A stretch of 64,000 bases of DNA. It comes from Pseudomonas sp. UYIF39 (lineage in GTDB: Bacteria > Pseudomonadota > Gammaproteobacteria > Pseudomonadales > Pseudomonadaceae). The DNA lies in contig NZ_JALBYU010000001.1 of the NCBI RefSeq assembly GCF_029963765.1, forward strand, positions 62,001-126,000, written 5' to 3'. The notes under the pieces were generated by a model. It was not told where the DNA came from, searched no databases, and worked only from the letters and a program-made list of their open reading frames with translations. Each line of letters starts with the position of its first letter. Positions within the stretch are counted from its first letter, which is position 1. The position numbers and the translations under genes are program-made. Positions 1-10,732 of this stretch are shown here, in pieces.

Positions 1-1088
1 CTGGTGATGCCTTCATGTCGGGCTTCCTCGCCGGTTGGCTGGAGGATGCGAGCGACGAGCGCTGCTGCCAGTTGGCCAATGCCTGTGGCGGCCTGGTGGT
101 GTCGCGCCATGCCTGCGCCCCGGCCATGCCGACCCGCGCCGAACTCGACTATCTGTTTAACAGCCCGGTGCCGATTACCCGGCCGGATCAGGACGCGGTG
201 TTGCAGCGTTTGCATCAGGTCAGCGTGCCGCGCAAACAGTGGAAGCAACTGTTCATTTTTGCTTTCGACCATCGCGGGCAACTGGTGGAGCTGGCGCACA
301 AGGGCGGTCGCGAGCTGAACGCCATCGGCGAACTCAAGCAACTGTTTATCAAGGCTGTGGAACGAGTCGAAGCCGATTTGCGCAAGCAAGGCATCGAGGC
401 CGATGTCGGGCTGCTGGCCGATCAACGCTTCGGCCAGGACTCGCTGAACGTCGCCACCGGTCGTGGCTGGTGGGTGGCGCGTCCGGTGGAAGTGCAAGGT
501 TCGCGGCCATTGGCCTTCGAACATGGGCGCTCCATCGGCAGCAACCTGATCGCCTGGCCGCAGGAACAAATCATCAAGTGCCTGGTGCAATTCCATCCCG
601 ACGACGAGCCGCTGCTGCGACTGGAACAGGAAGCGCAGATCAAGGGTTTGTACCAGGCCTCCCAGGTCAGTGGTCATGAACTGCTGCTGGAAATCATCCC
701 GCCCAAGGATCACCCGTCGACGCATCCGGACGTGTTGTATCGCGCCCTCAAACGCCTCTACAACCTGGGCATCTACCCGGCGTGGTGGAAGATCGAAGCG
801 CAGAGCGCCGAGGAATGGAAACAGCTCGATGAGTTGATTCAGGAACGTGATCCGTACTGCCGAGGCGTGGTGTTGCTGGGGCTGAATGCACCGGCAGCGG
901 CACTGGCCGAAGGGTTTCAACAGGCCAGCCAGAGCCAGACTTGCCGCGGGTTTGCAGTCGGCCGGACGATTTTTCAGGAGCCGAGCCGCGCGTGGATGGC
1001 CGGTGAAATCGACGATGAGACGCTGATCCGTCTGGTGCAGGGCACGTTTGTCGAACTGATCGATGCCTGGCGCAGTGCCCGCGCATGA
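1..1088 (+). CDS. iolC: 5-dehydro-2-deoxygluconokinase / phosphogluconate aldolase, bifunctional IolC-IolJ (5' partial)
   Basis: Only the C-terminal part is in the window; the reading frame is already open at position 3. The first visible residues, GDAFMSGFLAGWL, are the end of a PfkB sugar kinase domain and include the catalytic Asp of its GAGD motif. After a linker at about 30-75 visible residues, FAFDHRGQLVELA opens a DUF2090 aldolase-like domain that runs to the stop. Pseudomonads commonly carry this kinase-aldolase fusion. The kinase phosphorylates 2-deoxy-5-keto-gluconate, and the second domain is thought to cleave the product to malonic semialdehyde and dihydroxyacetone phosphate. It is the first of nine co-directional inositol catabolic genes. 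The start codon lies upstream of the window. Confidence 0.9.
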   Translation, partial: GDAFMSGFLAGWLEDASDERCCQLANACGGLVVSRHACAPAMPTRAELDYLFNSPVPITRPDQDAVLQRLHQVSVPRKQWKQLFIFAFDHRGQLVELAHKGGRELNAIGELKQLFIKAVERVEADLRKQGIEADVGLLADQRFGQDSLNVATGRGWWVARPVEVQGSRPLAFEHGRSIGSNLIAWPQEQIIKCLVQFHPDDEPLLRLEQEAQIKGLYQASQVSGHELLLEIIPPKDHPSTHPDVLYRALKRLYNLGIYPAWWKIEAQSAEEWKQLDELIQERDPYCRGVVLLGLNAPAAALAEGFQQASQSQTCRGFAVGRTIFQEPSRAWMAGEIDDETLIRLVQGTFVELIDAWRSARA

Positions 1089-1103
1089 CGCAACACCGCA
1101 ATA

Positions 1104-1198
1104 CCTGTGGGAGCGAGCTTGCTCGCGATGACGGCGGCACATTCAACATTAATGTCGCCTGATACACCGCCATCGCGAGCAAGCTCGCTCCCACAGGG
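1104..1198. repeat. REP doublet (REPIN) between iolC and iolE
   Basis: Two inverted copies of the Pseudomonas REP core GTGGGAGCGAGCTTGCTCGC face each other, with about 40 bp between them containing ACGGCGGCACATTCAACATT. The same arrangement recurs at 5368-5474 and 8491-8587. It lies in the 157-bp gap between two genes of one operon, so it may stabilise or process the transcript rather than end it; that role is inference. Confidence 0.9.
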
Positions 1199-1245
1199 TT
1201 TTGTGTCGTTCTTACTGGTTAGGTAAAACAATAAAAGGTGCAGCC

Positions 1246-2139
1246 ATGCCCGCTATTCGAATTGGCATCAACCCGATCTCCTGGAGCAACGACGACCTGC
1301 CGTCCCTCGGTGGCGAGACGCCGCTGAGCACCGCCCTGAGTGAAGGCAAGGAAATCGGCTACGAAGGTTTCGAACTCAATGGCAAGTTCCCCAAGGATGC
1401 CAAAGGCGTCAGTGACGTGCTGCGGCCATACGACTTGGCCCTGGTGTCCGGGTGGTATTCCAGCCGTCTGGCCCGCCGCTCGGTGGCCGAAGAAATCGAC
1501 GCCATCGGCAGCCATGTCGAGCTGTTGGCGAAGAACGGCGCCAAGGTGCTGGTGTACGGTGAAGTCGCCGACTCCATTCAAGGCCAGCGCATTCCGCTGG
1601 TTGAACGCCCACGTTTCCACACCGAACACGCCTGGCAGGAATACGCCGACAAACTCACCGAACTGGCGCGCTTCACCTTGTCCCAAGGTGTGCGCCTGGC
1701 CTACCACCACCACATGGGAGCCTACGTCGAATCCCCGGCCGACATCGACAAGTTGATGGCGCTAACCGGCAGTGAAGTCGGCCTGCTGTTCGATTCGGGC
1801 CATTGCTACATGGGTGGCGGCGAGCCGTTACAGGTGCTGCGCAAACACATCGAACGCATCTGCCACGTGCATTTCAAGGACGTGCGCAAACCGGTGGTGC
1901 AACTCGCGCGCAACAACCTGTGGAGCTTCCCGGACTGCATCATCAACGGCACCTTCACCGTGCCCGGTGATGGCGACATCGACTTCGGCGCCTTGCTCGA
2001 CGTGCTGCTGGCGGCCGGTTACCACGGCTGGCTGGTGGTCGAAGCCGAACAGGACCCAGCGGTGGCACCAAGTTATGTCTACGCCAAAAAAGGCTACGAC
2101 ACCCTGCGCGCGTTGCTCGACGAGAGGATTAAGAGATGA
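1246..2139 (+). CDS. iolE: Myo-inosose-2 dehydratase
   Basis: A 297-aa TIM-barrel enzyme that dehydrates 2-keto-myo-inositol (scyllo-inosose) to 3D-(3,5/4)-trihydroxycyclohexane-1,2-dione, the second step of inositol breakdown. The protein begins MPAIRIGINPISWSNDDLP, a typical IolE start. Candidate metal-binding and catalytic segments of the AP-endonuclease-2 fold are YHHHMGAYVES, LLFDSGHCYMGG, VHFKDVRK and VVEAEQDP. The ATG at 1246 was chosen over one 45 bp upstream because AAAGGTG sits 5 bp before it and the protein then begins at the family's conserved start. The stop overlaps the iolB start by 4 bp (ATGA), implying translational coupling. Confidence 0.95.
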   Translation: MPAIRIGINPISWSNDDLPSLGGETPLSTALSEGKEIGYEGFELNGKFPKDAKGVSDVLRPYDLALVSGWYSSRLARRSVAEEIDAIGSHVELLAKNGAKVLVYGEVADSIQGQRIPLVERPRFHTEHAWQEYADKLTELARFTLSQGVRLAYHHHMGAYVESPADIDKLMALTGSEVGLLFDSGHCYMGGGEPLQVLRKHIERICHVHFKDVRKPVVQLARNNLWSFPDCIINGTFTVPGDGDIDFGALLDVLLAAGYHGWLVVEAEQDPAVAPSYVYAKKGYDTLRALLDERIKR

Positions 2140-2945
2140 GCCTGCTGGTCAAAAGCAATGCCCGTGGCCGGACCATGGTTGAGCTGGGCAAAGGTGAGCT
2201 GGAATACGTCGGCTTCGCCGCTTATCGTTTGAGCCTGGGCGAGACCTTGCCGGTGTCGGCCGGTGATAAAGAACTGTGCCTGGTGCTGCTCAGCGGTCGA
2301 GTCAGCATCAAGGGTGAAGCGCCAGAGCAGGGTGCGTTCGACTGGGACAACATCGGCGATCGTCAGTCTGTATTCGAAGACAAATCACCCTTCGCCGCGT
2401 ACTTGCCACCCGGCAGTCAGGCGCAAGTGGTCGCGCTCAGCGATGTGCAAATCGCCGTGTGCGCCGCCCCCGGTTCAACGAGTAACGGCCTCGGCCCACG
2501 GCTGATCAAACCCGACACCATGAAGCGCAGCGTGCGCGGCAAAGGCGCCAACACCCGTTACGTCTGCGACATTCTGCCGGACACCGAGCCGGCCCAGTCG
2601 CTGCTGGTGGTGGAAGTGCGCACGCCGTCGGGTCACTCGTCGAGCTACCCGCCGCACAAGCACGACACCGACGATTTGCCGCACCAGAGTTTTCTTGAAG
2701 AAACCTATTACCACCAGATCAACCCGCCCCAGGGCTTCGTGTTCCAGCGGGTGTACACCGACGACCGCAGCATCGATCAGGCCATGGCCGTGGAAAACAG
2801 CGACCTCGTGGTCGTGCCCAAGGGCTATCACCCGGTCAGCGTGCCGTACGGCTACGAGTCGTACTACCTGAACGTGATGGCCGGACCCAAACGCGTCTGG
2901 CAGTTCCATAACGATCCGCAGCACAGCTGGCTGCTTGATCTCTGA
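2136..2945 (+). CDS. iolB: 5-deoxy-glucuronate isomerase
   Basis: A 269-aa member of the KduI/IolB cupin family, close to the usual length. It isomerises 5-deoxy-glucuronate, the product of IolD, to 2-deoxy-5-keto-gluconate, the substrate of IolC. The second half carries the conserved segment SSYPPHKHDTDDLP with its metal-binding histidines, EETYYHQ, and the C-terminal VVVPKGYHPVS and FHNDPQHSWLL. It overlaps iolE by 4 bp and is followed 44 bp later by mmsA, so the operon is tightly packed here. The cytoplasmic location follows from the lack of any signal or membrane segment. Confidence 0.95.
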   Translation: MSLLVKSNARGRTMVELGKGELEYVGFAAYRLSLGETLPVSAGDKELCLVLLSGRVSIKGEAPEQGAFDWDNIGDRQSVFEDKSPFAAYLPPGSQAQVVALSDVQIAVCAAPGSTSNGLGPRLIKPDTMKRSVRGKGANTRYVCDILPDTEPAQSLLVVEVRTPSGHSSSYPPHKHDTDDLPHQSFLEETYYHQINPPQGFVFQRVYTDDRSIDQAMAVENSDLVVVPKGYHPVSVPYGYESYYLNVMAGPKRVWQFHNDPQHSWLLDL

Positions 2946-2989
2946 ACTAAAAAGCCCGAATTCCAACCTCTGCACGGAGAACACGATCA

Positions 2990-4492
2990 ATGAGCGACGC
3001 CCCGATCATCGGCCATTACATCCACGGTCAAGTGCAAGACAGCAGCAGCGAACGATTCAGTAACGTCTTCAACCCGGCCACCGGCAGCGTCCAGGCACGC
3101 GTCGGGCTGGCCAGCCAGAAGACCGTCGACGAAGCCGTCGCCTCGGCCCTGAAAGCCTTTCCGGCCTGGTCCGAACAATCGTCCCTGCGTCGTTCGCGGG
3201 TGATGTTCAAGTTCAAGGAATTGCTCGACCAACATCACGATGAACTGGCAGAAATCATCAGCCGCGAACACGGCAAGGTGTTTTCGGACGCCAAGGGCGA
3301 AGTCACCCGGGGCATCGAAATTGTCGAGTACGCCTGCGGTGCGCCGAACCTGCTGAAAACCGAATTCAGCGACAACATCGGCGGCGGCATCGATAACTGG
3401 AACCTGCGTCAGCCGCTGGGCGTGTGTGCCGGCGTGACGCCGTTCAACTTCCCGGTGATGGTGCCGCTGTGGATGATCCCGCTGGCGCTGATCACCGGTA
3501 ACTGCTTCATCCTCAAGCCGTCCGAGCGCGACCCGTCCGCCAGTGTGCTGATGGCCCGTCTGTTGAGCGACGCCGGTTTGCCGGATGGTGTGTTCAACGT
3601 GGTTCAGGGCGACAAGACCGCCGTCGACGCGTTGCTGCAACACCCGGACATCGAGGCGATTTCCTTTGTCGGCTCGACGCCGATTGCCGAATACATCCAC
3701 CAGCAAGGCACCGCTCTCGGCAAGCGCGTGCAAGCGCTGGGCGGGGCAAAGAACCACATGATCGTCATGCCCGACGCGGATCTGGATCAAGCGGCGGATG
3801 CCTTGATCGGCGCGGCTTACGGCTCGGCCGGCGAGCGCTGCATGGCGATTTCGATTGCCGTGGTGGTGGGCGATGTCGGCGACCAGTTGATTGCCAAACT
3901 GCTGCCGCGTATCGATCAACTGAAAGTCGGCAACGGCTTGGAGGCTGACAGCGACATGGGGCCGCTGGTGACCGCCGAGCACAAGGCCAAAGTCGAAGGG
4001 TTCATCGACGAAGGCGTGGCCCAGGGCGCGCAGCTGATTGTCGATGGCCGCCACTTCAAGGTGCCGGGCGCCGAGAACGGCTTCTTCGTCGGTGCGACCC
4101 TGTTCGATAACGTCACGACCGAGATGAGCATCTACCAGCAGGAAATTTTCGGTCCGGTGCTGGGCATCGTTCGGGTGCCGGATTTCGCCAGCGCCGTCGC
4201 GTTGATCAACGCCCACGAGTTCGGCAACGGCGTGTCCTGTTTCACCCGCGACGGCGGCATCGCCCGAGCCTTCGCCCGCACGATCAAAGTTGGCATGGTC
4301 GGCATCAACGTGCCGATTCCGGTGCCGATGGCCTGGCACTCTTTCGGCGGCTGGAAGCGCTCGCTGTTCGGCGATCACCATGCTTACGGCGAAGAAGGCA
4401 TCCGCTTCTACAGCCGCTACAAAAGTGTGATGCAGCGCTGGCCCGACAGTATCGCCAAGGGCCCTGAATTCAGCATGCCGACGGCCAACTAA
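2990..4492 (+). CDS. mmsA: Methylmalonate/malonate-semialdehyde dehydrogenase (CoA-acylating)
   Basis: A 500-aa aldehyde dehydrogenase family member. In inositol breakdown the enzyme (IolA) converts malonic semialdehyde with NAD+ and CoA to acetyl-CoA and CO2; the same family also handles methylmalonate semialdehyde in valine breakdown. Visible motifs are [15 protein letters not shown] and [11 protein letters not shown] of the NAD fold, [11 protein letters not shown], and [12 protein letters not shown], with the catalytic Cys at residue 284. [11 protein letters not shown] near the C-terminus is characteristic of MmsA. A good ribosome site (ACGGAGAAC) precedes the ATG. Its place inside the iol operon favours the inositol role, although another mmsA could exist elsewhere. 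Confidence 0.93.
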   Translation: MSDAPIIGHYIHGQVQDSSSERFSNVFNPATGSVQARVGLASQKTVDEAVASALKAFPAWSEQSSLRRSRVMFKFKELLDQHHDELAEIISREHGKVFSDAKGEVTRGIEIVEYACGAPNLLKTEFSDNIGGGIDNWNLRQPLGVCAGVTPFNFPVMVPLWMIPLALITGNCFILKPSERDPSASVLMARLLSDAGLPDGVFNVVQGDKTAVDALLQHPDIEAISFVGSTPIAEYIHQQGTALGKRVQALGGAKNHMIVMPDADLDQAADALIGAAYGSAGERCMAISIAVVVGDVGDQLIAKLLPRIDQLKVGNGLEADSDMGPLVTAEHKAKVEGFIDEGVAQGAQLIVDGRHFKVPGAENGFFVGATLFDNVTTEMSIYQQEIFGPVLGIVRVPDFASAVALINAHEFGNGVSCFTRDGGIARAFARTIKVGMVGINVPIPVPMAWHSFGGWKRSLFGDHHAYGEEGIRFYSRYKSVMQRWPDSIAKGPEFSMPTAN

Positions 4493-4517
4493 TTCACCGG
4501 TGCGGAGAACAACAATA

Positions 4518-5339
4518 ATGAGCAAACCCCTGCGTTTCGCCCTGAACCGTATGGTCGCCCCACGTTTGTCCCTGCCCGCGTTCATCGAGCTGGCGGTGAC
4601 CCTCAAGGCCGACGCCATCGAAATTCGCAACGACCTTAAAGGCGTCGAGATCGAAGACGGCACCGCACCCGAGCGCGTCCGTGAATTGTGTGCCGCCAAA
4701 GGCATCACCGTGCTGTCGATCAACGCGCTGTATCCGTTTGATGTATGGAATGACGAGCGCCGTGCACAGGCCTTGAAGCTGGCCGCTTATGCCCGTGATT
4801 GCGGCGCTCAAGGGTTGGTCATGTGTCCGCTCAATGACCGTGCCGACCCGCGTAACGAGGCTGCACGTGCTTCAGGTTTGCGCACAGCGTTGAGTGAGCT
4901 GGCGCCGATCCTGCGCGAACACGGCATTCTCGGTTTCATCGAACCGCTGGGTTTCGAAGAGTGCTCGCTGCGCCGTAAACGCACGGCGGTAGACGCGATC
5001 AAGGCCATTGGCGGGCTGGATGTGTTCCGTCTGGTGCATGACACCTTCCACCATCACCTGGCCAGCGAACATGAGTTCTTCCCCGAGCTGACCGGGTTGG
5101 TGCACATCTCCGGTGTCGAAGATGCCGAGGCACCGTTGGCGAGCATTCGTGACGGGCATCGGGTGCTGGTGGGCGAGGGCGACATCCTGGGCAACGCGGT
5201 GCAAATCGACACCTTGCTCAGCAGCGGTTACAGCGGCTACCTGTCGTTCGAACCGTTTGCCGACAGCGTCCATGGCCTGGCGGATATCCAGCAGGCGATC
5301 GGCGCGAGCATGGATCACCTACAGAAATCCCTGGCCTGA
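4518..5339 (+). CDS. iolI: TIM-barrel isomerase/epimerase, IolI-like inosose isomerase
   Basis: A 273-aa protein of the AP-endonuclease-2/sugar phosphate isomerase fold. Candidate metal-site residues appear in order: FIEPLGFEEC (Glu), LVHDTFHHHLA (Asp and His), VHISGVED, and LSFEPFA near the end (Glu). B. subtilis IolI, which interconverts inososes, has the same layout, and DAIEIRNDLKG at the N-terminus resembles its YDYIEIRT segment. The assignment to IolI rather than another sugar isomerase rests on operon position plus this motif order and is not proven. The ATG at 4518 was chosen because GCGGAGAA lies 8 bp upstream; the ATG at 4500 has no such site. Confidence 0.75.
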   Translation: MSKPLRFALNRMVAPRLSLPAFIELAVTLKADAIEIRNDLKGVEIEDGTAPERVRELCAAKGITVLSINALYPFDVWNDERRAQALKLAAYARDCGAQGLVMCPLNDRADPRNEAARASGLRTALSELAPILREHGILGFIEPLGFEECSLRRKRTAVDAIKAIGGLDVFRLVHDTFHHHLASEHEFFPELTGLVHISGVEDAEAPLASIRDGHRVLVGEGDILGNAVQIDTLLSSGYSGYLSFEPFADSVHGLADIQQAIGASMDHLQKSLA

Positions 5340-5367
5340 CACCGTTATCAGGCTGATGGAGATCCAA

Positions 5368-5474
5368 TGTGGGAGCGAGCTTGCTCCGGGCGGCGTTCCG
5401 ACGATGACGGCGGCACATTCAACATTGATGTCACCTGACACACCGCCATCGCGAGCAAGCTCGCTCCCACAAGG
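5368..5474. repeat. Asymmetric REP doublet between iolI and iolD
   Basis: Inverted REP cores as at 1104, but the left arm reads GCTTGCTCCGGGCGGCGTTC before rejoining the shared CGATGACGGCGGCACATTCA. It is therefore about 14 bp longer than its partner arm and the two arms no longer pair fully. The right arm is canonical. Confidence 0.85.
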
Positions 5475-5500
5475 TTTCTTCGTTTATTGAAGGATCGGTT

Positions 5501-7432
5501 ATGACCACAACAAGACTGACCATGGCCCAGGCCCTGGTGAAATTCCTCGATAACCAGTACATCGAGGTCGATGGGGTTCAAAGCAAATTCGTCGCCGGGA
5601 TCTTTACCATTTTCGGCCACGGCAATGTGTTGGGCCTGGGGCAAGCCCTGGAGCAGGACAGCGGCGACCTGATCGTTCATCAAGGTCGCAACGAGCAAGG
5701 CATGGCCCACGCGGCCATCGGTTTTGCCAAGCAACACTTGCGGCGCAAGATCTACGCCTGCTCTTCATCGGTAGGGCCGGGCGCGGCGAACATGCTGACC
5801 GCCGCCGCGACGGCGACCGCCAACCGTATTCCCTTGCTGCTGTTGCCCGGCGACGTTTACGCCTGCCGCCAGCCGGACCCTGTGTTGCAACAGATCGAGC
5901 AGTTCCACGACCTGAGCATCAGCACCAACGACGCGTTCAAGGCCGTGAGCAAATACTGGGACCGCATCAACCGTCCCGAGCAACTCATGACGGCGGCGAT
6001 CCACGCCATGCGTGTGCTCACCGACCCCGCCGAAACCGGCGCGGTGACCCTGGCCTTGCCACAAGATGTTCAGGCCGAGGCCTACGACTACCCTGATTAC
6101 TTCCTGCAAAAACGCGTGCACCGCATCGAGCGTCGTCCGGCGACTGAAGCGATGCTGGGTGATGCGCTGGCGCTGTTCAAAGGCAAACGCAAACCGCTGA
6201 TCATTTGCGGTGGCGGGGTCAGGTACTCCGGCGCCAATGCCGCCTTGCAGGCATTTGCCGAGCGCTTCGATATTCCCTTCGCCGAAACCCAAGCCGGCAA
6301 GAGTGCGGTGGTATCCAGTCACCCGCTGAACGTTGGCGGGATCGGTGAAACCGGCTGTCTGGCGGCGAATCTGTTGGCCCGGGATGCGGATCTGATCATC
6401 GGTGTCGGCACTCGCTACAGCGATTTCACCACTGCGTCGAAATCCCTGTTCCAGCACCCGGACGTGCAATTTCTCAACCTCAACATCAGCCCCTGCGATG
6501 CCCTGAAACTCGACGGCGTGCAATTGCTGGCGGACGCCAAAGTCGGCTTGCAAGCCTTGGCTGAAGCGTTGGGTGATTACCGTTCTGCGTGGGGTGATCA
6601 ACCGCGTCAGGCCAAGACGCAATTGGACGAGGAAGTCGACCGCATCTATCAGGTCGAATACCAGAGCAAAGACTTCATCCCGGAAATCAACGACCACATG
6701 GACCCGGCGGTGCTGCAAGAATTCATCGAGCTGACGGGTTCCTGCCTGACCCAGAGCCGCGTGCTCGGCGTGCTCAATGAAACCCTCGCCGATGACGCCG
6801 TGATCGTCGCCGCCGCCGGCAGCCTGCCCGGCGACTTGCAGCGCAGCTGGCGCAGCAAGGGCGTGAACACCTATCACGTCGAGTATGGCTATTCCTGCAT
6901 GGGCTACGAGGTCAACGCCGCGCTGGGCGTGAAACTCGCCGAGCCGGATCGCGAGGTCTATGCGCTGGTCGGCGACGGTTCTTACATGATGCTGCATTCG
7001 GAGCTGGCGACCTCGATCCAGGAGCGCCGCAAGATCAACGTCGTGCTGCTCGACAACATGACCTTCGGTTGCATCAACAACCTGCAGATGGAACACGGCA
7101 TGGACAGTTTCGGCACCGAGTTCCGGTTCCGCAACCCGCAAACCGGCAAGCTCAACGGCGGTTTCGTGCCGGTGGATTTCGCCATGAGCGCGGCGGCCTA
7201 TGGCTGCAAGACCTACAAGGTGAACACCGTTGAAGAGCTGCAAGCTGCATTGGCCGATGCGCTATTGCAGACGGTGTCGACGCTGATCGACATCAAGGTT
7301 CTGCCCAAAACCATGATTCACAAATACCTGTCGTGGTGGCGGGTCGGCGTGGCGCAAGTCTCCACCAGCGCCCGCACCGATGCGGTGGCCAAGACACTGA
7401 ATGAACGACTGGCCAAGGCCCGTCAGTACTGA
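5501..7432 (+). CDS. iolD: 3D-(3,5/4)-trihydroxycyclohexane-1,2-dione hydrolase
   Basis: A 643-aa thiamine-diphosphate enzyme that opens the six-membered ring of the inositol-derived dione to give 5-deoxy-glucuronate. The N-terminal pyrimidine-binding domain has the activating Glu65 in [14 protein letters not shown] central domain follows ([23 protein letters not shown]). The C-terminal domain carries the ThDP/Mg motif starting [11 protein letters not shown] and ending LLDNMTFGC. Length fits IolD (about 640 aa) and exceeds the 550-600 aa typical of acetolactate synthases. A weak GAAGGATCGG ribosome site lies 6 bp before the ATG. It acts between IolE and IolB. Confidence 0.95.
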   Translation: MTTTRLTMAQALVKFLDNQYIEVDGVQSKFVAGIFTIFGHGNVLGLGQALEQDSGDLIVHQGRNEQGMAHAAIGFAKQHLRRKIYACSSSVGPGAANMLTAAATATANRIPLLLLPGDVYACRQPDPVLQQIEQFHDLSISTNDAFKAVSKYWDRINRPEQLMTAAIHAMRVLTDPAETGAVTLALPQDVQAEAYDYPDYFLQKRVHRIERRPATEAMLGDALALFKGKRKPLIICGGGVRYSGANAALQAFAERFDIPFAETQAGKSAVVSSHPLNVGGIGETGCLAANLLARDADLIIGVGTRYSDFTTASKSLFQHPDVQFLNLNISPCDALKLDGVQLLADAKVGLQALAEALGDYRSAWGDQPRQAKTQLDEEVDRIYQVEYQSKDFIPEINDHMDPAVLQEFIELTGSCLTQSRVLGVLNETLADDAVIVAAAGSLPGDLQRSWRSKGVNTYHVEYGYSCMGYEVNAALGVKLAEPDREVYALVGDGSYMMLHSELATSIQERRKINVVLLDNMTFGCINNLQMEHGMDSFGTEFRFRNPQTGKLNGGFVPVDFAMSAAAYGCKTYKVNTVEELQAALADALLQTVSTLIDIKVLPKTMIHKYLSWWRVGVAQVSTSARTDAVAKTLNERLAKARQY

Positions 7433-7471
7433 TTGCCCTGAACGAACAACAACTAATCTAGGAGTCATTAA

Positions 7472-8482
<1,011 letters not shown>

Positions 8483-8490
8483 CGATGATC

Positions 8491-8587
8491 CCCTGTGGGA
8501 GCGAGCTTGCTCGCGATGACGGCGGCGCATTCAACATCTATGTGACTGTCAGATCGCAATCGCGAGCAAGCTCGCTCCCACAGGGGG
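8491..8587. repeat. REP doublet between iolG and iolH
   Basis: Inverted REP cores TGTGGGAGCGAGCTTGCTCG and its complement, about 45 bp apart, in the 144-bp gap between iolG and iolH. The outer ends also pair (CCCTGTGG with CCACAGGG). This is the third such doublet within the operon. Confidence 0.9.
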
Positions 8588-8626
8588 AGTGTTACGGCTC
8601 AGGTATTGATGAAGGAGAACAAAAAC

Positions 8627-9487
8627 ATGCGCATCGCACTAGACCCCTACATGTACCGCACTTTGTCCCTGGGCAAGATGGTCGATAAGGTCGCCGAGCT
8701 CGGTTACGAACACATCGAACTCTCGCCCCGGGAAGATTTCCTGCCGTTCTACAAAGCACCTCGCGTCGACAAGGCGCGGCTCAAGGAGTTTCGCAAAGCC
8801 CTGAGCGACACCGGCGTCAAGCTCTCTTCCCTATTACCGATGTACCACTGGGCCGCTGCTGATGAAGGCCTGCGTGTTGCCGCCGTACGCAATTGGAAAC
8901 GGGCGATCCAGATTGCCGTGGAGATGGACTGCGAGCTGGTCAACACCGAGTTCACCGGCCAGTCAGACAACCCGCTGGTGTGCGAGAACCAGTTCATGCG
9001 CTCCATGGACGAGTTGATCCCGGAGTTCGAACGCGAAGGCATCAAGCTGGATATCCAGGCGCACCCTTACGACTTTTGCGAGCGCAACAATGAATCGGTG
9101 GACATCATTCGTGGCCTGGATCGTGAGTGGATCAACTACCTTTACGCGGCGCCGCACACCTTTTTCTATGACGATGGCAAAGGCGATATCGCCTCGATGC
9201 TCAAGTATGCCGGGTCGAAGCTGAGCCACCTGATCATCGCCGACACCTACAACCACAAGGCTTCTTCCGGGTTGCGCTACATCGTCAACCCGCCGGGTGT
9301 CGTCGCTACCGTGCACCAGCATCTGGACATCGGTCAGGGCGAAGTCGATTGGGAGGCGTTTTTCGGCACCCTGCGCGAGATTCGGTTCGACGGCATTGCC
9401 ACGGTCTCGGTGTTTGCCTGGGAAGACCGGCCGGATGAATCCAACCGGATGATGCTCGAACGCGTCAAAAGCGAACTCTGTCGCTAA
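8627..9487 (+). CDS. iolH: IolH-like TIM-barrel protein of inositol catabolism
   Basis: A 286-aa sugar phosphate isomerase/epimerase fold protein. The start [11 protein letters not shown] and the segments [47 protein letters not shown] and [14 protein letters not shown] match the family usually named IolH in inositol operons, whose exact reaction is not settled. Glu, Asp and His residues for a metal site are present. The ATG at 8627 is preceded by a strong AAGGAG 9 bp upstream; the ATG at 8606 would place that site inside the gene. It lies 36 bp before the next gene, in the same transcript direction. Confidence 0.85.
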   Translation: MRIALDPYMYRTLSLGKMVDKVAELGYEHIELSPREDFLPFYKAPRVDKARLKEFRKALSDTGVKLSSLLPMYHWAAADEGLRVAAVRNWKRAIQIAVEMDCELVNTEFTGQSDNPLVCENQFMRSMDELIPEFEREGIKLDIQAHPYDFCERNNESVDIIRGLDREWINYLYAAPHTFFYDDGKGDIASMLKYAGSKLSHLIIADTYNHKASSGLRYIVNPPGVVATVHQHLDIGQGEVDWEAFFGTLREIRFDGIATVSVFAWEDRPDESNRMMLERVKSELCR

Positions 9488-9523
9488 GACCCACAGGGTC
9501 CGCGACTATAAGGAGAATATTTC

Positions 9524-10576
9524 ATGCGTATCGGACTTGCCGGTTACGGCCATGGTGGCCGGTTTTTCCATGCTCCGCTGATCAGCAGTTTGCCGGCGGC
9601 GACGTTCGTCGGTGTGGTCACCCGTTCACCGGAACGCCGACAATTGCTGGCGGCCGAGCACCCAGGGGTGCCAGCGTTCGACAGCATCGGCCAACTGGTG
9701 GAGGCCGGGATCGATGTACTGGTGGTGTCCACGCCGCTCAAGGGGCGTCCGGCGCTGGTGCTCGATGGCATCGAACACGGGGTGGCAGTGGTCAGCGACA
9801 AACCGTTCGCCGCTGATGCGCAGCAAGCCCAAACCCTGATCACCATGGCCGAGCGCCAGGGTGTGCAGCTCAGCGTCTACCAGAACCGTCGCTGGGATTC
9901 GGACTTCCTGACCGTGCGCAAACTCATCGAATCCAGTGCGTTGGGCCAGGTCACCCGTTTCGAATCGCGGATCGAGCGTTACTCACCGCAGGCGGTGAAC
10001 AACGGCAGTGGCGGTGGTTTCCTGCGCGATCTCGGTAGCCATCTGGTGGATCAGGCGATGCTGTTGTTCGGCCCGGTGACTCGGGTCTACGCCGAGCTGG
10101 ATTATCTGGAAAAAGGCCAGGTCTTCGATAACGGCTTCTTTATGGTCCTGACCCATGCCAGCGGCGTCACCTCCCACCTGGGCGGCAGTTGCCTGCAAAA
10201 CACTCCCGGCCCGCGCTTTCGGGTGACCGGCACCCAAGGTTGTTACAGCGTCGATGGTCTGGACGGACAAGAAGCATCGGCACTCGCCGGGCTCTCGCCG
10301 AAATCCGAAGGTGAGCGCTGGGGTGTCGAAGAACATCGCCGCTGGGGCTGGTTCGAACAGGGTGAGGTGCGTGAGCGGGTTCCCTCCGAGCGCGGTTGCT
10401 GGAATCAGTTCTATTTACAGCTACAAGCCGCGTTGCAGAGCGGTGGCCCACTGCCTGTGGACGCCCGTGATGCACTGGCGACCACCCGCGTGCTAGACGC
10501 TGCGCGACTGAGCGCCGAGCGGCATCAAGTGGTGGAATTGAGCCCGTTCAAAAGCCATGGAATAAAATCAGAATAA
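9524..10576 (+). CDS. Second Gfo/Idh/MocA oxidoreductase (scyllo-inositol-type?)
   Basis: A 350-aa NAD(P)-dependent dehydrogenase. The N-terminal Rossmann motif is GLAGYGHGGRFFHAPL, in which the extra residues and FFHAPL resemble the YvaA/IolW group that reduces inososes to scyllo-inositol with NADPH. SDKPFAADAQQ holds the conserved Lys-Pro, and GGGFLRDLGSHLVDQAMLLFG holds the catalytic Asp and His. A role in handling an alternative inositol stereoisomer is inference from this resemblance and from operon position. A strong AAGGAGAAT site precedes the ATG. It is the last gene before the transporter unit, from which an AT-rich 156-bp gap separates it. Confidence 0.75.
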   Translation: MRIGLAGYGHGGRFFHAPLISSLPAATFVGVVTRSPERRQLLAAEHPGVPAFDSIGQLVEAGIDVLVVSTPLKGRPALVLDGIEHGVAVVSDKPFAADAQQAQTLITMAERQGVQLSVYQNRRWDSDFLTVRKLIESSALGQVTRFESRIERYSPQAVNNGSGGGFLRDLGSHLVDQAMLLFGPVTRVYAELDYLEKGQVFDNGFFMVLTHASGVTSHLGGSCLQNTPGPRFRVTGTQGCYSVDGLDGQEASALAGLSPKSEGERWGVEEHRRWGWFEQGEVRERVPSERGCWNQFYLQLQAALQSGGPLPVDARDALATTRVLDAARLSAERHQVVELSPFKSHGIKSE

Positions 10577-10596
10577 AATTCTAAAATGAGTTGATA

Positions 10597-10612
10597 TAGA
10601 AATTATTTTCTA
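10597..10612. promoter_or_regulatory. Candidate operator upstream of the inositol transporter
   Basis: The inverted repeat TAGAAA-TTAT-TTTCTA lies in the AT-rich gap ahead of the binding-protein gene. It contains AGAA-N6-TTCT, one base per half away from GGAA-N6-TTCC, the motif I recall being proposed for RpiR-type IolR repressors in rhizobia. No iolR gene is in the window. This is a lead only. Confidence 0.4.
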
Positions 10613-10732
10613 ATAAAGTCATTTTTAGCGACCTGCCTCGCAACCTGTTTCAACCCTTTTCCCGCTTGCCTGCTTACTGAAATCGTCACGCCTCATCCAT
10701 AAAACCAACAAGAATGTGGAGAAAGACTTTTC

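Noticed and set aside
2987..4723. A 578-codon open frame on the - strand opposite mmsA
   Set aside because: mmsA on the + strand has all catalytic motifs; the reverse frame is a GC-driven shadow without family resemblance.
5765..7243. A 492-codon open frame opposite iolD
   Set aside because: Shadow of a gene with clear ThDP motifs; no ribosome site and no recognisable domain.
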